Origin: Clostridia bacterium
GTDB taxonomy: Bacteria > Bacillota > Clostridia > Lachnospirales > Lachnospiraceae
Length of the DNA stretch: 64,000 nucleotides
Assembly (NCBI GenBank): GCA_910576325.1
Contig: CAJTIM010000017.1
Location: 1-64,000, forward strand
Direction of reading: 5' to 3'
The translations under genes and the position numbers were made by a program. Under the pieces are notes generated by a model. The model did no database searches and had not been told where the DNA came from. It was given only the letters and a program-made list of their open reading frames with translations. This document shows, in pieces, positions 7,764 through 16,640 of the stretch (the first letter of the stretch is position 1; each line of letters starts with the position of its first letter).

Positions 7764-9020
7764 TTATCCTGAGGTTTCCGTCCGCAGCTCATAATTGTTG
7801 TATACGCGGAAGACAAGCTGCTCTTCCCCTGTCAGGTTCATGGTAAATCGGACGGTTTCCCCCGTCCCCCAGAGCTGTAAGCCTCCGTAGGTTTCACCGC
7901 CGTCCGTACTGTAATCGTAATACATCACCCGGCTTTCCCTTTCCACCCCGTGAAGGGTAATGAGAAACCGGCCGTCTGTCTGCCGCTCTTTTTTATACCA
8001 TACCTCCTCCGGAGGAGTGGTATCCGGGCGGACGGGAACGGCTGGAATTTCCTCTTCTATGGCAGGAAGCTTTGAAAGCACGCTTCCCTTTTCCAGCCCG
8101 AAGTAAGCCGCAAGTCCTGCCGCATCACGCCGTCCCAGATTCTCCAGAGCTTCCTGCGTATTCATGCGGGCCCAGTCGCTGTCCTCATCCATATAGCCAT
8201 GTTCCACAATCAGAGCCGGAATCCCCAGACTTTTACATTCCCTTATAATTCCATAGTAGTCCGCACCCTTGCTTCCCAGCCTGGTTTTCACGCCCTTGGA
8301 TACAAATCCATAATCTGTAAGCTGCTTTAAAATGCTCTCACCCACGCCCGCTCCTCTGGCATGAAAATACTCAAAGGCTGACACAAAAACCTCGGAACCG
8401 TAAAAATTATGCTCCAACGAGGCATTCAAATGAAGGCTTACCAGAAGATCTCCTCCCACGGATTCCGCATAGGCCGCCCGCTCCTTTAAGGTCAGCGCGC
8501 GATCCGTATCCCGCGTCATAAAAACCTCCACATTTCCGTACTGTGAAAGCTCCTCCCGCATAGCCTCGGCAATTTCCAGGGTCAAATACTTTTCATAGGT
8601 ATCACGGTAAATGGCTCCAAGCTCCTGTTCATCCTTAAGGCCCTCCCCTCCGTGGCCGGGATCCAATACAATGCGAAGCCTGGGAGCGTTATCCGGCTCC
8701 GGGGCGCCCCCCGCTATGCTTAAAGCCGTATCCGGCTCCCGCTCCGGCCGAACCTCCTGATTTTCGCGCTCCGCATTTTCCGCTGCTTCCGTTCTCTCTG
8801 CCCGGGCAGCTGACTGCCGAAGCGTCTGTTCAGAAAGCTCCCTCAGCTTATCTGACTGCGCCAAAACGACAGGTCCGGTAATCCTACCGGACCTGTCTAT
8901 GGTTTTTAACTCTGTCCATGCCGTTGCTGCCGCCCCAATGCCGATACCCAGCACTATCAGAGACAGAAGCGGCAAAAGCCTGCTTGATCTTCTGCGTCTT
9001 CTTCTCATTGCCTTACTCAT
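7764..9020 (-). CDS. N-acetylmuramoyl-L-alanine amidase (Amidase_3), membrane anchored
   Basis: Zinc enzyme that cuts the bond between muramic acid and the stem peptide outside the cell. After a basic start there is one transmembrane helix (about 15-35), then a charged linker. The Amidase_3 domain (about 115-300) has zinc ligands His123 (LDPGHGG), Glu149 and His197 (SLHLNA) and catalytic Glu273 (VEHGYMDED). The C-terminal 100 residues look like a beta-rich accessory domain. The start overlaps the permease stop by 8 bases (ATGAGTAA), implying coupled translation. The ABC transporter genes upstream suggest controlled wall hydrolysis. Confidence 0.92.
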   Translation of the reverse strand: MSKAMRRRRRRSSRLLPLLSLIVLGIGIGAAATAWTELKTIDRSGRITGPVVLAQSDKLRELSEQTLRQSAARAERTEAAENAERENQEVRPEREPDTALSIAGGAPEPDNAPRLRIVLDPGHGGEGLKDEQELGAIYRDTYEKYLTLEIAEAMREELSQYGNVEVFMTRDTDRALTLKERAAYAESVGGDLLVSLHLNASLEHNFYGSEVFVSAFEYFHARGAGVGESILKQLTDYGFVSKGVKTRLGSKGADYYGIIRECKSLGIPALIVEHGYMDEDSDWARMNTQEALENLGRRDAAGLAAYFGLEKGSVLSKLPAIEEEIPAVPVRPDTTPPEEVWYKKERQTDGRFLITLHGVERESRVMYYDYSTDGGETYGGLQLWGTGETVRFTMNLTGEEQLVFRVYNNYELRTETSG

Positions 9021-10425
9021 TCCTTATGGCCGCCAGGGCGCTCAGGCGCATGGCCCGAAGAGCCGGGAACAAGCCTGCAAGCATCCCCATAAATACGGCA
9101 AACACCATGGCTAGCATCACCAGTACAACAGGAATATAGGAAATTCCCGATTCATAGGTAGTCTTTGTCACAAAGTTGATAATGGCTGAAATACCATAAC
9201 TGAGCATAAGCCCCACCGTACCGCCGATAAGGCCGATAAAGCCTGCCTCCGCCAGAAACATATTGCGGATGGCTCTCATATCACAGCCCAATACCTTCAT
9301 CACGCCGATTTCCTTGGTGCGCTCATAGATGGACATCATCATGGTGTTGGCAATACCGATAGCCGCCACAAAAAGGGATACGGCGCCGATTCCGCCCAAG
9401 GCCATCTGAATGGAGCGCGACTGCTCCTGTACCTGATTCATCCATTCCACATTGCTCTCCGCCTGGAAGCCGAGAGTCCGGATCTGGTCCTGGACCTCAG
9501 TTACGTAATTCATATCATCCACACGGATATATGCCTGATTATAGTACAGCTCCTTATATGGCTTTCCGGACTTATTGGTAGGCTGGCCCGGAATAGTCTT
9601 TCCCTTAAAGACCTTTTTCAGCTGGGCCTTCAATGCTTCCACATCACAGAGGATACTGTTTGCATTTTCTCCCCACTCCGTAGGCTTGCCGGCCATCAGT
9701 CCGCAAGCCGACACCATATATTTCTTGGGCGCCGGTATCGGGTTCCCGTTTTCATCCGTACCGCCGTACTGTGAATTGTAGTAGGCATCCGTATCAAAGA
9801 TTACGAACATGGGAGAATTCATCAGATCCACATCTGCCAGGGTATAATTATCCTCATTTTCATAATCATAATTTTCATAAAAGGGATTCTGTCCTGTCTT
9901 GGAATTATAAAAGTCCGTGATCACCGTATTTCCATAGAAGAACTGCAGTTCTCCTCCCTCCTCCGGCAGGCTTCCCTCTGCAATATCCAAATCCATCTTC
10001 TCCAGCGCCTCCCGGCTCATGCCCCGAATGGAGGCACTGGACTCCCACACGCCCTGACGCAGAAGCACCCAGGTACTCAATACGGGGGAGGCGATCTCCA
10101 CATGTTCCATATGCTTAAACTGTTCAATGGCCGCATCGTCAATCCGCACCGGTTCCTGGCTTTCACTGTCACCGCCGTCCGCGGAAACCGCAATGCCCTC
10201 GCCATAATAGCTGTATCCGCCCTCGTTGGAATAAACTGTGATGGTGGTCAGGCCGCCGTACTGCTCGATCTGCTCCATACTGGCTTTGTTAAGACCCAGG
10301 CCGAGGGAAATCATAACCACAATGGAGGCAGTTCCAATGACAACTCCCAGAACTGTAAGGATGGTCCGAAGCTTCCTGCGCCACAGACTGCTTAAGCTCA
10401 TTTTAAGCAAATCCTTTATACTCAT
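9013..10425 (-). CDS. ABC transporter permease, MacB/FtsX type
   Basis: A 470-residue membrane subunit with MacB topology: TM1 at about 20-45 (TILTVLGVVIGTASIVVM), a roughly 270-residue extracellular domain, then three TM helices in the FtsX core (about 340-465) ending FPALRAMRLSALAAIRNE. The coupling segment SIYERTKEIGVMKVLGC is typical. Such permeases generally move or transmit force to periplasmic or wall targets rather than import small solutes. Its start overlaps the upstream gene by ATGA, and the amidase overlaps its end. Partners are the ATPase at 12206-12931 and the surface protein at 10422-12209. Confidence 0.93.
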   Translation of the reverse strand: MSIKDLLKMSLSSLWRRKLRTILTVLGVVIGTASIVVMISLGLGLNKASMEQIEQYGGLTTITVYSNEGGYSYYGEGIAVSADGGDSESQEPVRIDDAAIEQFKHMEHVEIASPVLSTWVLLRQGVWESSASIRGMSREALEKMDLDIAEGSLPEEGGELQFFYGNTVITDFYNSKTGQNPFYENYDYENEDNYTLADVDLMNSPMFVIFDTDAYYNSQYGGTDENGNPIPAPKKYMVSACGLMAGKPTEWGENANSILCDVEALKAQLKKVFKGKTIPGQPTNKSGKPYKELYYNQAYIRVDDMNYVTEVQDQIRTLGFQAESNVEWMNQVQEQSRSIQMALGGIGAVSLFVAAIGIANTMMMSIYERTKEIGVMKVLGCDMRAIRNMFLAEAGFIGLIGGTVGLMLSYGISAIINFVTKTTYESGISYIPVVLVMLAMVFAVFMGMLAGLFPALRAMRLSALAAIRNE

Positions 10426-12209
10426 AGACCGTTCCTCTTCTCCGCTCTACGCTTCTTCCATTTCTTCCATGGGCTTAGTTTTTCTGTTTCCGTCTCATCG
10501 TCGTCGGACAAATCTTCCTCGCCCGCATCATCCAGATCTTCCTCCAGCTCCAGAAGCTCCTGAGCTTTTTTCTTCTTTCTGCGGATTACCACAAATACAA
10601 TGATGCCGATAACAATCAGAATCCCTGGTACAATAGCCCACCAGATTTTAAATCCTCCCGGCGAATCTATCATCTCCTCGCCGTAAACACCGTCTATTTC
10701 CATATCATTGGGGAAATACATCTCATTGACAAACAGGGTCATTTCCTTCTCAATGGTGGTGGCTTCTCCCGCCTCATCCTCAAAGGTAATCTCTATTTTT
10801 ACGATGCCGTCGTCCATAGTAGCGGCAGCACCTGACAGATATGCGTCCACATTTGCAGTTGCTCCCGGCTCTATATTGCCCAAGTATGTATCTCCTCCGC
10901 TGACGGAATCGGATATGAATTTTACACTTGTGTTAAAAAGCTTTGTTTTACCAATGTTATAAACGCTGAACATAACATTGGCTTCATTGCCTACGTCAAT
11001 GCTGTCCGGCATAACCTCTATGCTGCTGATGTCCACGCGGGCCTCCTGGCGAACCGGAATGGACACGCTGGCCGTATTTTCGTAAGCATTGACATTTTCA
11101 TCCTCGTAATTCATCTTGACATTCACTACGTAGGGCTTCTGTGCCAGATCGGAGCGCGCCTCCATTTCCATAGAAATATCCTTGGTGGCTCCCGCTGCTA
11201 TACGGTCTACAAAAATCGTGCTGGACCCGGCCGTGGGCAGGAACGCGGCGGCCACATAAGTCGTGTCCGTGCTCTCACTTGCCGCCTGGATATCGAAAAG
11301 CATATTCTGAACTGCCGTTGCCCTGGAGGTATTCTGCATATGCAGGGTCAGCGTAAAGGTTTCCCCTGCCCGTACTTCCTCGGGACTGGTAGAAAATCCC
11401 GTTACAATCACACGGGGGGTGGATGCGGTTCCGTCTGAGGACACGCCGGTGGTTCCCTTTACATTTACATAAGTAGTCAGGGTTACGGTAGTCAGGGACA
11501 GATCGTCGTTTTCATAGGTTACGTCAAATGCTATGGGCATATATCCGCCCGGGGCATCCTTGCGGGTTTTCAGCACCCAGGTCAGCTCCCTGCGGCGTTC
11601 CATATCGTCCCCGCCTTCATCCGTACCCGGAAGGCGATCGATGGTCTGGGTGTAGTTGGATGTCTCTATCTCGAAGGGCCATTTGGCCGGATCCTGGCTG
11701 ATCTGCGGGGTTACGACAGCGTTCTTTACCCGGCGGCGTCCCATATTGACGATCGGAAGAACGACATTGACGTACTGTCCGCCGTTGGCTACCGGGGTGA
11801 TCCAGTTGCCGCCTACCATGATGTTGCTGTTTGAGGTGGTGGGTTCCGGGTCGGAGTCCGGGGCATCGGAGGGGATGTAAGAATCAACAGTAGCCCGACC
11901 AGCTAACAGCCGTTCAGAAATTATCGCACTACTATTGCAATTTTTGATAGCTTTAATTTGCGCGTCAACCGCTGCTCTTGCCTCCGCTCGTTTTCCTTCG
12001 GGTATAAAAGATTCTTTAAATTTGTAATACTCGTCTAATTCCTTGCAAGCATTCTCTCTTACTTCTTTTAAATCTGCATCCGAATCACTTGCTCTTGGTG
12101 TATCTGCCTTTGCAATTATCGGCTGCGGCAAACCGCCTATCACCGGCACACACAGCATACAGCACAGCGCAGCCGCCAATCCTCTTTTTATCAATCCCAT
12201 TCTTCTCAT
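10422..12209 (-). CDS. Membrane-anchored extracellular protein of ABC (MacB-type) operon
   Basis: A 595-residue protein with a signal peptide (about 1-35), a charged helical stretch (about 45-115), two or three Ig/CARDB-like beta domains (for example FTLTLHMQNTSRATAV and ANVMFSVYNIGKTKL), and a C-terminal TM helix followed by an acidic tail and KKWKKRRAEKR. Similar COG1361-like proteins are commonly encoded with MacB-type ABC systems in Firmicutes, where they probably serve as extracellular adaptors. ATGA overlaps with both neighbouring genes suggest equal expression. DNA encoding about residues 40-115 is visibly AT-richer than the rest (see findings). Confidence 0.8.
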   Translation of the reverse strand: MRRMGLIKRGLAAALCCMLCVPVIGGLPQPIIAKADTPRASDSDADLKEVRENACKELDEYYKFKESFIPEGKRAEARAAVDAQIKAIKNCNSSAIISERLLAGRATVDSYIPSDAPDSDPEPTTSNSNIMVGGNWITPVANGGQYVNVVLPIVNMGRRRVKNAVVTPQISQDPAKWPFEIETSNYTQTIDRLPGTDEGGDDMERRRELTWVLKTRKDAPGGYMPIAFDVTYENDDLSLTTVTLTTYVNVKGTTGVSSDGTASTPRVIVTGFSTSPEEVRAGETFTLTLHMQNTSRATAVQNMLFDIQAASESTDTTYVAAAFLPTAGSSTIFVDRIAAGATKDISMEMEARSDLAQKPYVVNVKMNYEDENVNAYENTASVSIPVRQEARVDISSIEVMPDSIDVGNEANVMFSVYNIGKTKLFNTSVKFISDSVSGGDTYLGNIEPGATANVDAYLSGAAATMDDGIVKIEITFEDEAGEATTIEKEMTLFVNEMYFPNDMEIDGVYGEEMIDSPGGFKIWWAIVPGILIVIGIIVFVVIRRKKKKAQELLELEEDLDDAGEEDLSDDDETETEKLSPWKKWKKRRAEKRNGL

Positions 12210-12931
12210 ACCGCTTCTTCCTCCCTGTTCTTCCGATTGTCCTCTATTTTCACAATTTTCCCATCTATAATATGAAAGATCCTGTCCGCAAAGCTTGCCA
12301 GGTGATTGTCATGCGTTACCATCACCAATGTCTGATTCTGTTCCCGCACAATCTTTTTCATCAGCTCCATTACCTCCGCCGAGGTATTGGAATCCAGATT
12401 ACCCGTCGGCTCATCGGCAAAAATAATCTCCGGGTCCACCACCAGCGCTCTGGCCACGCCCACACGCTGCTGCTGTCCTCCGGACATTTCATTGGGCCTG
12501 TGGGTCTTGTGCTTGCGAAGCCCCACCAGCTCCAGCATCTTGTCTGCCTTGTCCAGCCGTATCTTTTTGGGTACTCCCCGGAAGGTCAGCGGCAAAGCCA
12601 CATTTTCCTTGGCATTCATAGTTCCCAAAAGGTTAAAGGACTGAAAAATAAATCCCACGTGCTCCCGGCGAAACTTTACCAGCTGATTCTCGTTCATGCG
12701 TTCCAGATGTTCCCCGGATATAATAACCTCGCCCTTCGTAGGCTTCTCCAGACCGGCCAGCATATTCAGCATCGTTGATTTGCCGGAACCGGAGGTGCCC
12801 ACAATAGAGCAAAACTCGCCCCGGTAGATCTCCAGATCCACGCCATTCAGGGCTCTTACCTTATTGCGCCCCACACGGTAGATTTTATATAGATTCTTTA
12901 CCTGAATCACAGGCTCTCTTTCCTGTGCCAT
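12206..12931 (-). CDS. ABC transporter ATP-binding protein, MacB/LolD type
   Basis: A 241-residue ATPase. Walker A is GTSGSGKST, the Q-loop is in FIFQSFNLL, the signature is MSGGQQQRVGVARAL, Walker B is IIFADEPTGNLDS and the H-loop is MVTHD. It powers the permease at 9013-10425. Two ATGs lie near the start; the second (12931, MAQEREP) has AAGGGG six bases upstream while the first abuts it, so the second is chosen. It is the first gene of a four-gene operon with the surface protein, permease and amidase, preceded by an extended -10 promoter and a palindrome. Confidence 0.95.
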   Translation of the reverse strand: MAQEREPVIQVKNLYKIYRVGRNKVRALNGVDLEIYRGEFCSIVGTSGSGKSTMLNMLAGLEKPTKGEVIISGEHLERMNENQLVKFRREHVGFIFQSFNLLGTMNAKENVALPLTFRGVPKKIRLDKADKMLELVGLRKHKTHRPNEMSGGQQQRVGVARALVVDPEIIFADEPTGNLDSNTSAEVMELMKKIVREQNQTLVMVTHDNHLASFADRIFHIIDGKIVKIEDNRKNREEEAV

Positions 12932-13039
12932 AGACATCCCCTTCTGTTTCAGACTTCCGGAATATTCCTTTTTATAATCTATTCCCTATATTCGACCATA
13001 AACCCGGCAAATATACCATATCTAGCATAATACATTCTC

Positions 13040-13084
13040 AGTATACCACAAGTATTTTCAAAATACTATTTAAGAATTCCTTAA
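13040..13084 (-). promoter_or_regulatory. Extended -10 promoter with overlapping palindromic operator
   Basis: On the minus strand, TGGTATACT occupies 13040-13048. The perfect 17-bp palindrome AGTATTTTCAAAATACT (13051-13067) lies where the spacer and -35 would be, and no good -35 is present. A second near-palindrome, TTAAGAATTCCTTAA, follows at 13070-13084. The layout suggests a regulator-controlled promoter for the ABC-amidase operon. Confidence 0.5.
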
Positions 13085-13155
13085 ATCACAGAGCCGTCAA
13101 GAGCTATGGCCTGTAAACAGAAAGTTTAGCAGATAAGAGCATCATTTATGCATCA

Positions 13156-13200
13156 CAAAAAAGGACCACTTAGATACGCTCAATAAGCAGGCCCTTTTCT
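13156..13200 (-). terminator. Intrinsic terminator after the YdcF gene
   Basis: On the minus strand AAAAGGGCC (from 13198 down to 13190) pairs with GGTCCTTTT (13167-13159), one G-U pair, followed by more T residues. Confidence 0.7.
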
Positions 13201-13236
13201 TATATTCCGATTGTTCAGCTGTCTATCTCCCAGCTT

Positions 13237-14013
13237 TTAAAATACCATATTCCCTATCGCCAAATCCTTCACAATGGCAAATGCCTCCCTCACCATGTAA
13301 TGAGGGTACATCCCGAGTGAAGAAGGCGCTGGAATCGGGATGGCATCAAGCCCCTGGGCCTTGGCAATATGCGCCGCCCGGAACACATGAAAGTCATTGG
13401 ATACAATGCCCACCGAAGCTTCCGGATTCTTCATCAGCTCCTTGCTGAAACGAATATTCTGATTGGTATTGACGGACTTATCCTCTTCCAATATTCTCTC
13501 TTCTTCGATTCCCCGGTTTATAAGCCATGCCTTCATCGCCGCAGCCTCGGAAATCTCCTCTCCCTGTCCCTGGCCGCCGGACACAATGACTGTAGTATCC
13601 TCATGCTCCTGAAGATACTCCGCCGCCCTGTCAAGCCGCTGACTCAGGGCTTTGCTTACCCTTGTTCCTTTTACCTGTGCCCCCAGAACAATCAAATATT
13701 CTACCGGCTCTTTTGTACTTCCTGTCATTCCGCTGATAATACAGCCTTCCACAAACAGAAAGCCTGCCAGACCCGCAGCAAAGAGTACACCGCCCAGGAC
13801 TTTTACTGCGGAGGGTATCCGCCCGAAAGCCCCGTAAAGTGCAGGGACACGGCAAACGGCTCCGGCCAGAAAAAACATTCCTCCCAGAAACAGCCAGAAC
13901 CAGGAAAAGGAGGCCTGCAGGCCCGCATACAGTACAATCCCTATATAATAGAGGACACACAAAGCTCCCAGTACCAGGAATATCATTCCCATCTGCCCTA
14001 TCTTCCGCAGCAT
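13237..14013 (-). CDS. YdcF/SanA-family (DUF218) membrane protein
   Basis: A 258-residue protein with three or four N-terminal TM helices (to about 95) and a C-terminal DUF218 domain with the family marks [34 protein letters not shown] and [10 protein letters not shown]. Members such as SanA, ElyC and YdcF affect envelope integrity and bind nucleotide-like ligands; the true reaction is not settled. Its ATG overlaps the last 16 bases of the SEC-C gene, so the two are co-translated. An intrinsic terminator follows. Confidence 0.85.
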   Translation of the reverse strand: MLRKIGQMGMIFLVLGALCVLYYIGIVLYAGLQASFSWFWLFLGGMFFLAGAVCRVPALYGAFGRIPSAVKVLGGVLFAAGLAGFLFVEGCIISGMTGSTKEPVEYLIVLGAQVKGTRVSKALSQRLDRAAEYLQEHEDTTVIVSGGQGQGEEISEAAAMKAWLINRGIEEERILEEDKSVNTNQNIRFSKELMKNPEASVGIVSNDFHVFRAAHIAKAQGLDAIPIPAPSSLGMYPHYMVREAFAIVKDLAIGNMVF

Positions 14014-14498
14014 TTTTTATACTTCTTGCCGCTTCCGCAGGGGCAGGGATCGTTTCGTCCAATCTTGGGTCCCTTTACAATGGTACCGGACTTTTTCTGC
14101 TCCATATAAAGCTCTTTGCGCTTCTCCTCCGAAAAGATGGGCTCCCACTGGGGAAGCTCATAGAGCCAGTCCGCCTTTGCTGCTACCATGTTCTTGTACA
14201 GCATTTCCTTGTCAAATTTCAGAGATACGACCGTGTCCTCCTCCATATCATCAATGGGGTTCGGTTCCGCCAGACTGTCATTGATACCGTCCAGGAAACC
14301 GGTCATAGTCATAATATCCTGGCCATACTTCTCCGCCAGCTCCTTTACCGTACCCTTCACCTCCGTATCCGGGTCTGCCAAAAGCTGCTCGTAGATGCCT
14401 TTCTCTATTTCAAAATATTTTGTCCAAAATCTCTGAATATCTCCCTTATTTGCCTCCTGGTCATAGGCCATATCACGCCACTGTTTCAGTAATGCCAT
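13998..14498 (-). CDS. SEC-C motif protein
   Basis: A 166-residue cytoplasmic protein ending in a SEC-C zinc motif, [16 protein letters not shown], the tail also found on SecA, where it binds zinc and helps contact SecB or ribosomes. The remaining 145 residues are helical and carry no catalytic motif that I recognise. AAAGGATGGAG precedes the ATG. It is followed by YdcF with a 16-base overlap and lies 83 bases downstream of tRNA-Trp, from which the terminator at 14531-14576 separates it. Confidence 0.75.
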   Translation of the reverse strand: MALLKQWRDMAYDQEANKGDIQRFWTKYFEIEKGIYEQLLADPDTEVKGTVKELAEKYGQDIMTMTGFLDGINDSLAEPNPIDDMEEDTVVSLKFDKEMLYKNMVAAKADWLYELPQWEPIFSEEKRKELYMEQKKSGTIVKGPKIGRNDPCPCGSGKKYKKCCGR

Positions 14499-14530
14499 AA
14501 TTTTTCTCCATCCTTTGTTTTCTGGTTTTC

Positions 14531-14576
14531 AAAAAAAGCGCCGGAACTCACCATATCGAAGGCTTCCTGCGCTTTT
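14531..14576 (-). terminator. Intrinsic terminator of tRNA-Trp
   Basis: Minus-strand AAAAGCGC (14576-14569) pairs with GCGCTTTT (14541-14534), with further AGGAA/TTCC pairing inside and a T-run after. Confidence 0.8.
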
Positions 14577-14580
14577 CTTA

Positions 14581-14651
14581 CAGGGGATGAGAGAATCGAA
14601 CTCCCACTAAGGGTTTTGGAGACCCCTGTCATGCCATTTGACCAATCCCCT
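14581..14651 (-). tRNA. tRNA-Trp (anticodon CCA)
   Basis: A 71-nt cloverleaf on the minus strand. Acceptor AGGGGAT (14651-14645) pairs with ATCCCCT (14588-14582), with G as discriminator. The anticodon loop CTCCAAA gives CCA and is closed by GGGGT/ACCCT with one G-U pair. The T arm is GGGAG-TTCGATT-CTCTC. CCA is not encoded. It has its own promoter and terminator. Confidence 0.95.
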
Positions 14652-14670
14652 AGCTCAAACGTACTTATTA

Positions 14671-14700
14671 TTTATACCACAAAGATCGCCCTTCTGTCAA
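14671..14700 (-). promoter_or_regulatory. Sigma-A promoter for tRNA-Trp
   Basis: Minus-strand TTGACA (14700-14695), an 18-base spacer and TATAAA (14676-14671) with a TGG extension. It starts about 20 bases before the tRNA. Confidence 0.8.
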
Positions 14701-14744
14701 TCCCAAAATCAACTTTCTTAGATGATTTTGCTCACCCATTTATC

Positions 14745-16106
14745 TTATTGCACCAGACGCACCGCATCCGCCACCGTCCGTACTCCGCAGAGACGCACGC
14801 CCTTCACCGCGCCGATCTGCTCCCGGCAGACCTCCGGCAAAATAATGGTGGTAAAGCCCAGCTTCTTTGCCTCCTGAACCCGCTGTCCGGCCTGGCTGAC
14901 CGCACGGACTTCACCGCTTAAGCCCACCTCGCCAAAGGCCAGTACCTTCTCGTCAATGGCCCGATCCTTATAGCTCGATATCACCGCCAGAACCACACCC
15001 AGGTCAACAGCCGGCTCATTGATTCGGATTCCCCCTGCGATATTCACATACACATCACTGTCAGAAAGCCGCAGATTCAGCCGCTTTTCCAAAACCGCCA
15101 GCAGAAGATTCACCCGGTTATAATCCATACCCGCCGCCGTCCGTCTGGGCACCGCCAGGGTACTGTGGCAGACCAAAGCCTGAATCTCCAGTAAAATCGG
15201 CCGTGTTCCCTCCATTGAACAGGCCACCACGGAACCGGAGGCATCCTCCGGCCGGCCATTCAGCATGTACTCCGAAGGATTCTCCACCTCAGCAAGCCCC
15301 GTTTCCCGCATTTCAAAGACGCCTATCTCATTGGTGGATCCAAAACGGTTCTTCACACCCCGAAGAATCCGATAGGACGCATGGCGATCCCCTTCAAAAT
15401 ACAGCACCGTGTCCACCATGTGTTCCAGCACTCTCGGACCGGCCACCGTTCCCTCCTTGGTCACATGACCTACGATAAAGACCGTAATCCCCAGCCCCTT
15501 TGCCAGCTGCATCAGCACGGCGGTAGCCTCCCGGACCTGGGATACGCTTCCCGGCGCAGAACTGATATCCTCATTGTGCATGGTTTGAATGGAGTCAATA
15601 ATCACAACCTCCGGCTTCTCTCCCCGAATGGTTTCCCGGATCAGTTCCAGATTCGTCTCGCAGAGCAGCCGCAGCCGATCGGAAAAACTGCCGATACGGG
15701 CCGCCCGAAGCTTAATCTGCTTTAAGGATTCCTCCCCGGAAATATACAGCACATTCCTGTTGTCCTCTGAAAGCTTCCGGCACACCTGCAGGAGCAGCGT
15801 AGACTTTCCGATTCCCGGATCGCCGCCTACGAGAACCAGGGAGCCCGGCACAATGCCGCCTCCCAGCACGCGGTTCAGCTCCTCCATATGGGTAGACATC
15901 CTCTCCTCCTTGTCCGTATCAATAGAAGAAAGGCAGACCGGACCTGCGGCTGCCCTCTCCTTTTGTATCCTTCGGACACTTGTCTTTTCAATGGTTTCTT
16001 CTACAAAGGTATTCCACTGTCCGCACCCCGAACACTGGCCCATCCATTTGGCCGATTCATGTCCGCAGTTCTGACAGAAAAATACGGTGGTTCTTCCCTT
16101 TGCCAT
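14745..16106 (-). CDS. radA: DNA repair protein RadA (Sms)
   Basis: RecA-like ATPase/helicase that drives branch migration of recombination intermediates. The 453-residue length is normal. The N-terminal zinc finger CQNCGHESAKWMGQCSGC spans 11-28, Walker A GGDPGIGKS spans 94-102, the RadA-specific KNRFG motif is present (VKNRFGSTNEIG), and a Lon-protease-like C-terminal domain follows. It begins 10 bases after the 137-aa gene and is in the same transcript. A 7-8 bp hairpin without T-run (14704-14730) lies just beyond the stop. Confidence 0.97.
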   Translation of the reverse strand: MAKGRTTVFFCQNCGHESAKWMGQCSGCGQWNTFVEETIEKTSVRRIQKERAAAGPVCLSSIDTDKEERMSTHMEELNRVLGGGIVPGSLVLVGGDPGIGKSTLLLQVCRKLSEDNRNVLYISGEESLKQIKLRAARIGSFSDRLRLLCETNLELIRETIRGEKPEVVIIDSIQTMHNEDISSAPGSVSQVREATAVLMQLAKGLGITVFIVGHVTKEGTVAGPRVLEHMVDTVLYFEGDRHASYRILRGVKNRFGSTNEIGVFEMRETGLAEVENPSEYMLNGRPEDASGSVVACSMEGTRPILLEIQALVCHSTLAVPRRTAAGMDYNRVNLLLAVLEKRLNLRLSDSDVYVNIAGGIRINEPAVDLGVVLAVISSYKDRAIDEKVLAFGEVGLSGEVRAVSQAGQRVQEAKKLGFTTIILPEVCREQIGAVKGVRLCGVRTVADAVRLVQ

Positions 16107-16116
16107 TCCTCTTGTC

Positions 16117-16530
16117 CTATGCTTTTACAATCTTTACGCCAACGCTCTCTTTTCCGCCAAGCTCCACACTCAGAACCAGCTTTCCGCCCCGGCTCGTCTT
16201 GATCCGACCGGACTCATGTCCGTCCACCTGGGTCACATACTCCGTATCCTCTTCCATCCCCAGAGTAATCTGTGCATCCTCCGGTCCGTTCACCTGGAAT
16301 TCCACACTGTCTGCCGTTGCCCGGAAATTCTCCACAGCCGTCCCCGGTACTGACTCATAGACAAACAGATCGTTGCGCTCCAGCTTGGTGATTTCCCGAA
16401 AGGTCTTCACTTTATACAAATCACCCTGGTGATTGAAATCCTTAAGCTTGGTCTTCACTTCCAGCTCATAATCTCCAAAGCTGATACTTCCATCTGCTTC
16501 CACACGTATCAATTCTTTTACTGCTGCCAT
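16117..16530 (-). CDS. Conserved 137-aa protein of unknown function between clpC and radA
   Basis: A 137-residue soluble protein with no signal peptide, TM helix or cysteine. It is acidic and predicted to be mostly beta strand (GSISFGDYELEVKTKL, GGKLVLSVELGGKESVGVKIV). Close relatives in Lachnospiraceae have, as I recall, been labelled endosialidase, a label I cannot support because no sialidase motif is visible and the length is far too short. GGGAGG precedes the ATG. It sits 110 bp downstream of clpC and 10 bp upstream of radA, so a stress or DNA-repair link is only contextual. Confidence 0.75.
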   Translation of the reverse strand: MAAVKELIRVEADGSISFGDYELEVKTKLKDFNHQGDLYKVKTFREITKLERNDLFVYESVPGTAVENFRATADSVEFQVNGPEDAQITLGMEEDTEYVTQVDGHESGRIKTSRGGKLVLSVELGGKESVGVKIVKA

Positions 16531-16640
16531 TTCTTTTGTCCTCCCGACTGGAATTCATTGCCGCCGTTCACTGTCCGAACAGCAGCCGCTCGTTTCTTAT
16601 AACCTGATTATAAACGATTCCTTGTCTTATTTCCAGTTTT

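Larger units (their letters stand above)
12932..13236. other. 305-bp intergenic region: promoter, operator candidate and ydcF terminator
   Basis: No gene is seen. From right to left on the minus strand it holds the terminator of the YdcF gene, a palindromic pair at 13051-13084, and an extended -10 element that probably drives the ABC-amidase operon. Confidence 0.7.

Noticed and set aside
16117-16530. Endosialidase
   Set aside because: Too short and lacks sialidase Asp-box or catalytic motifs.
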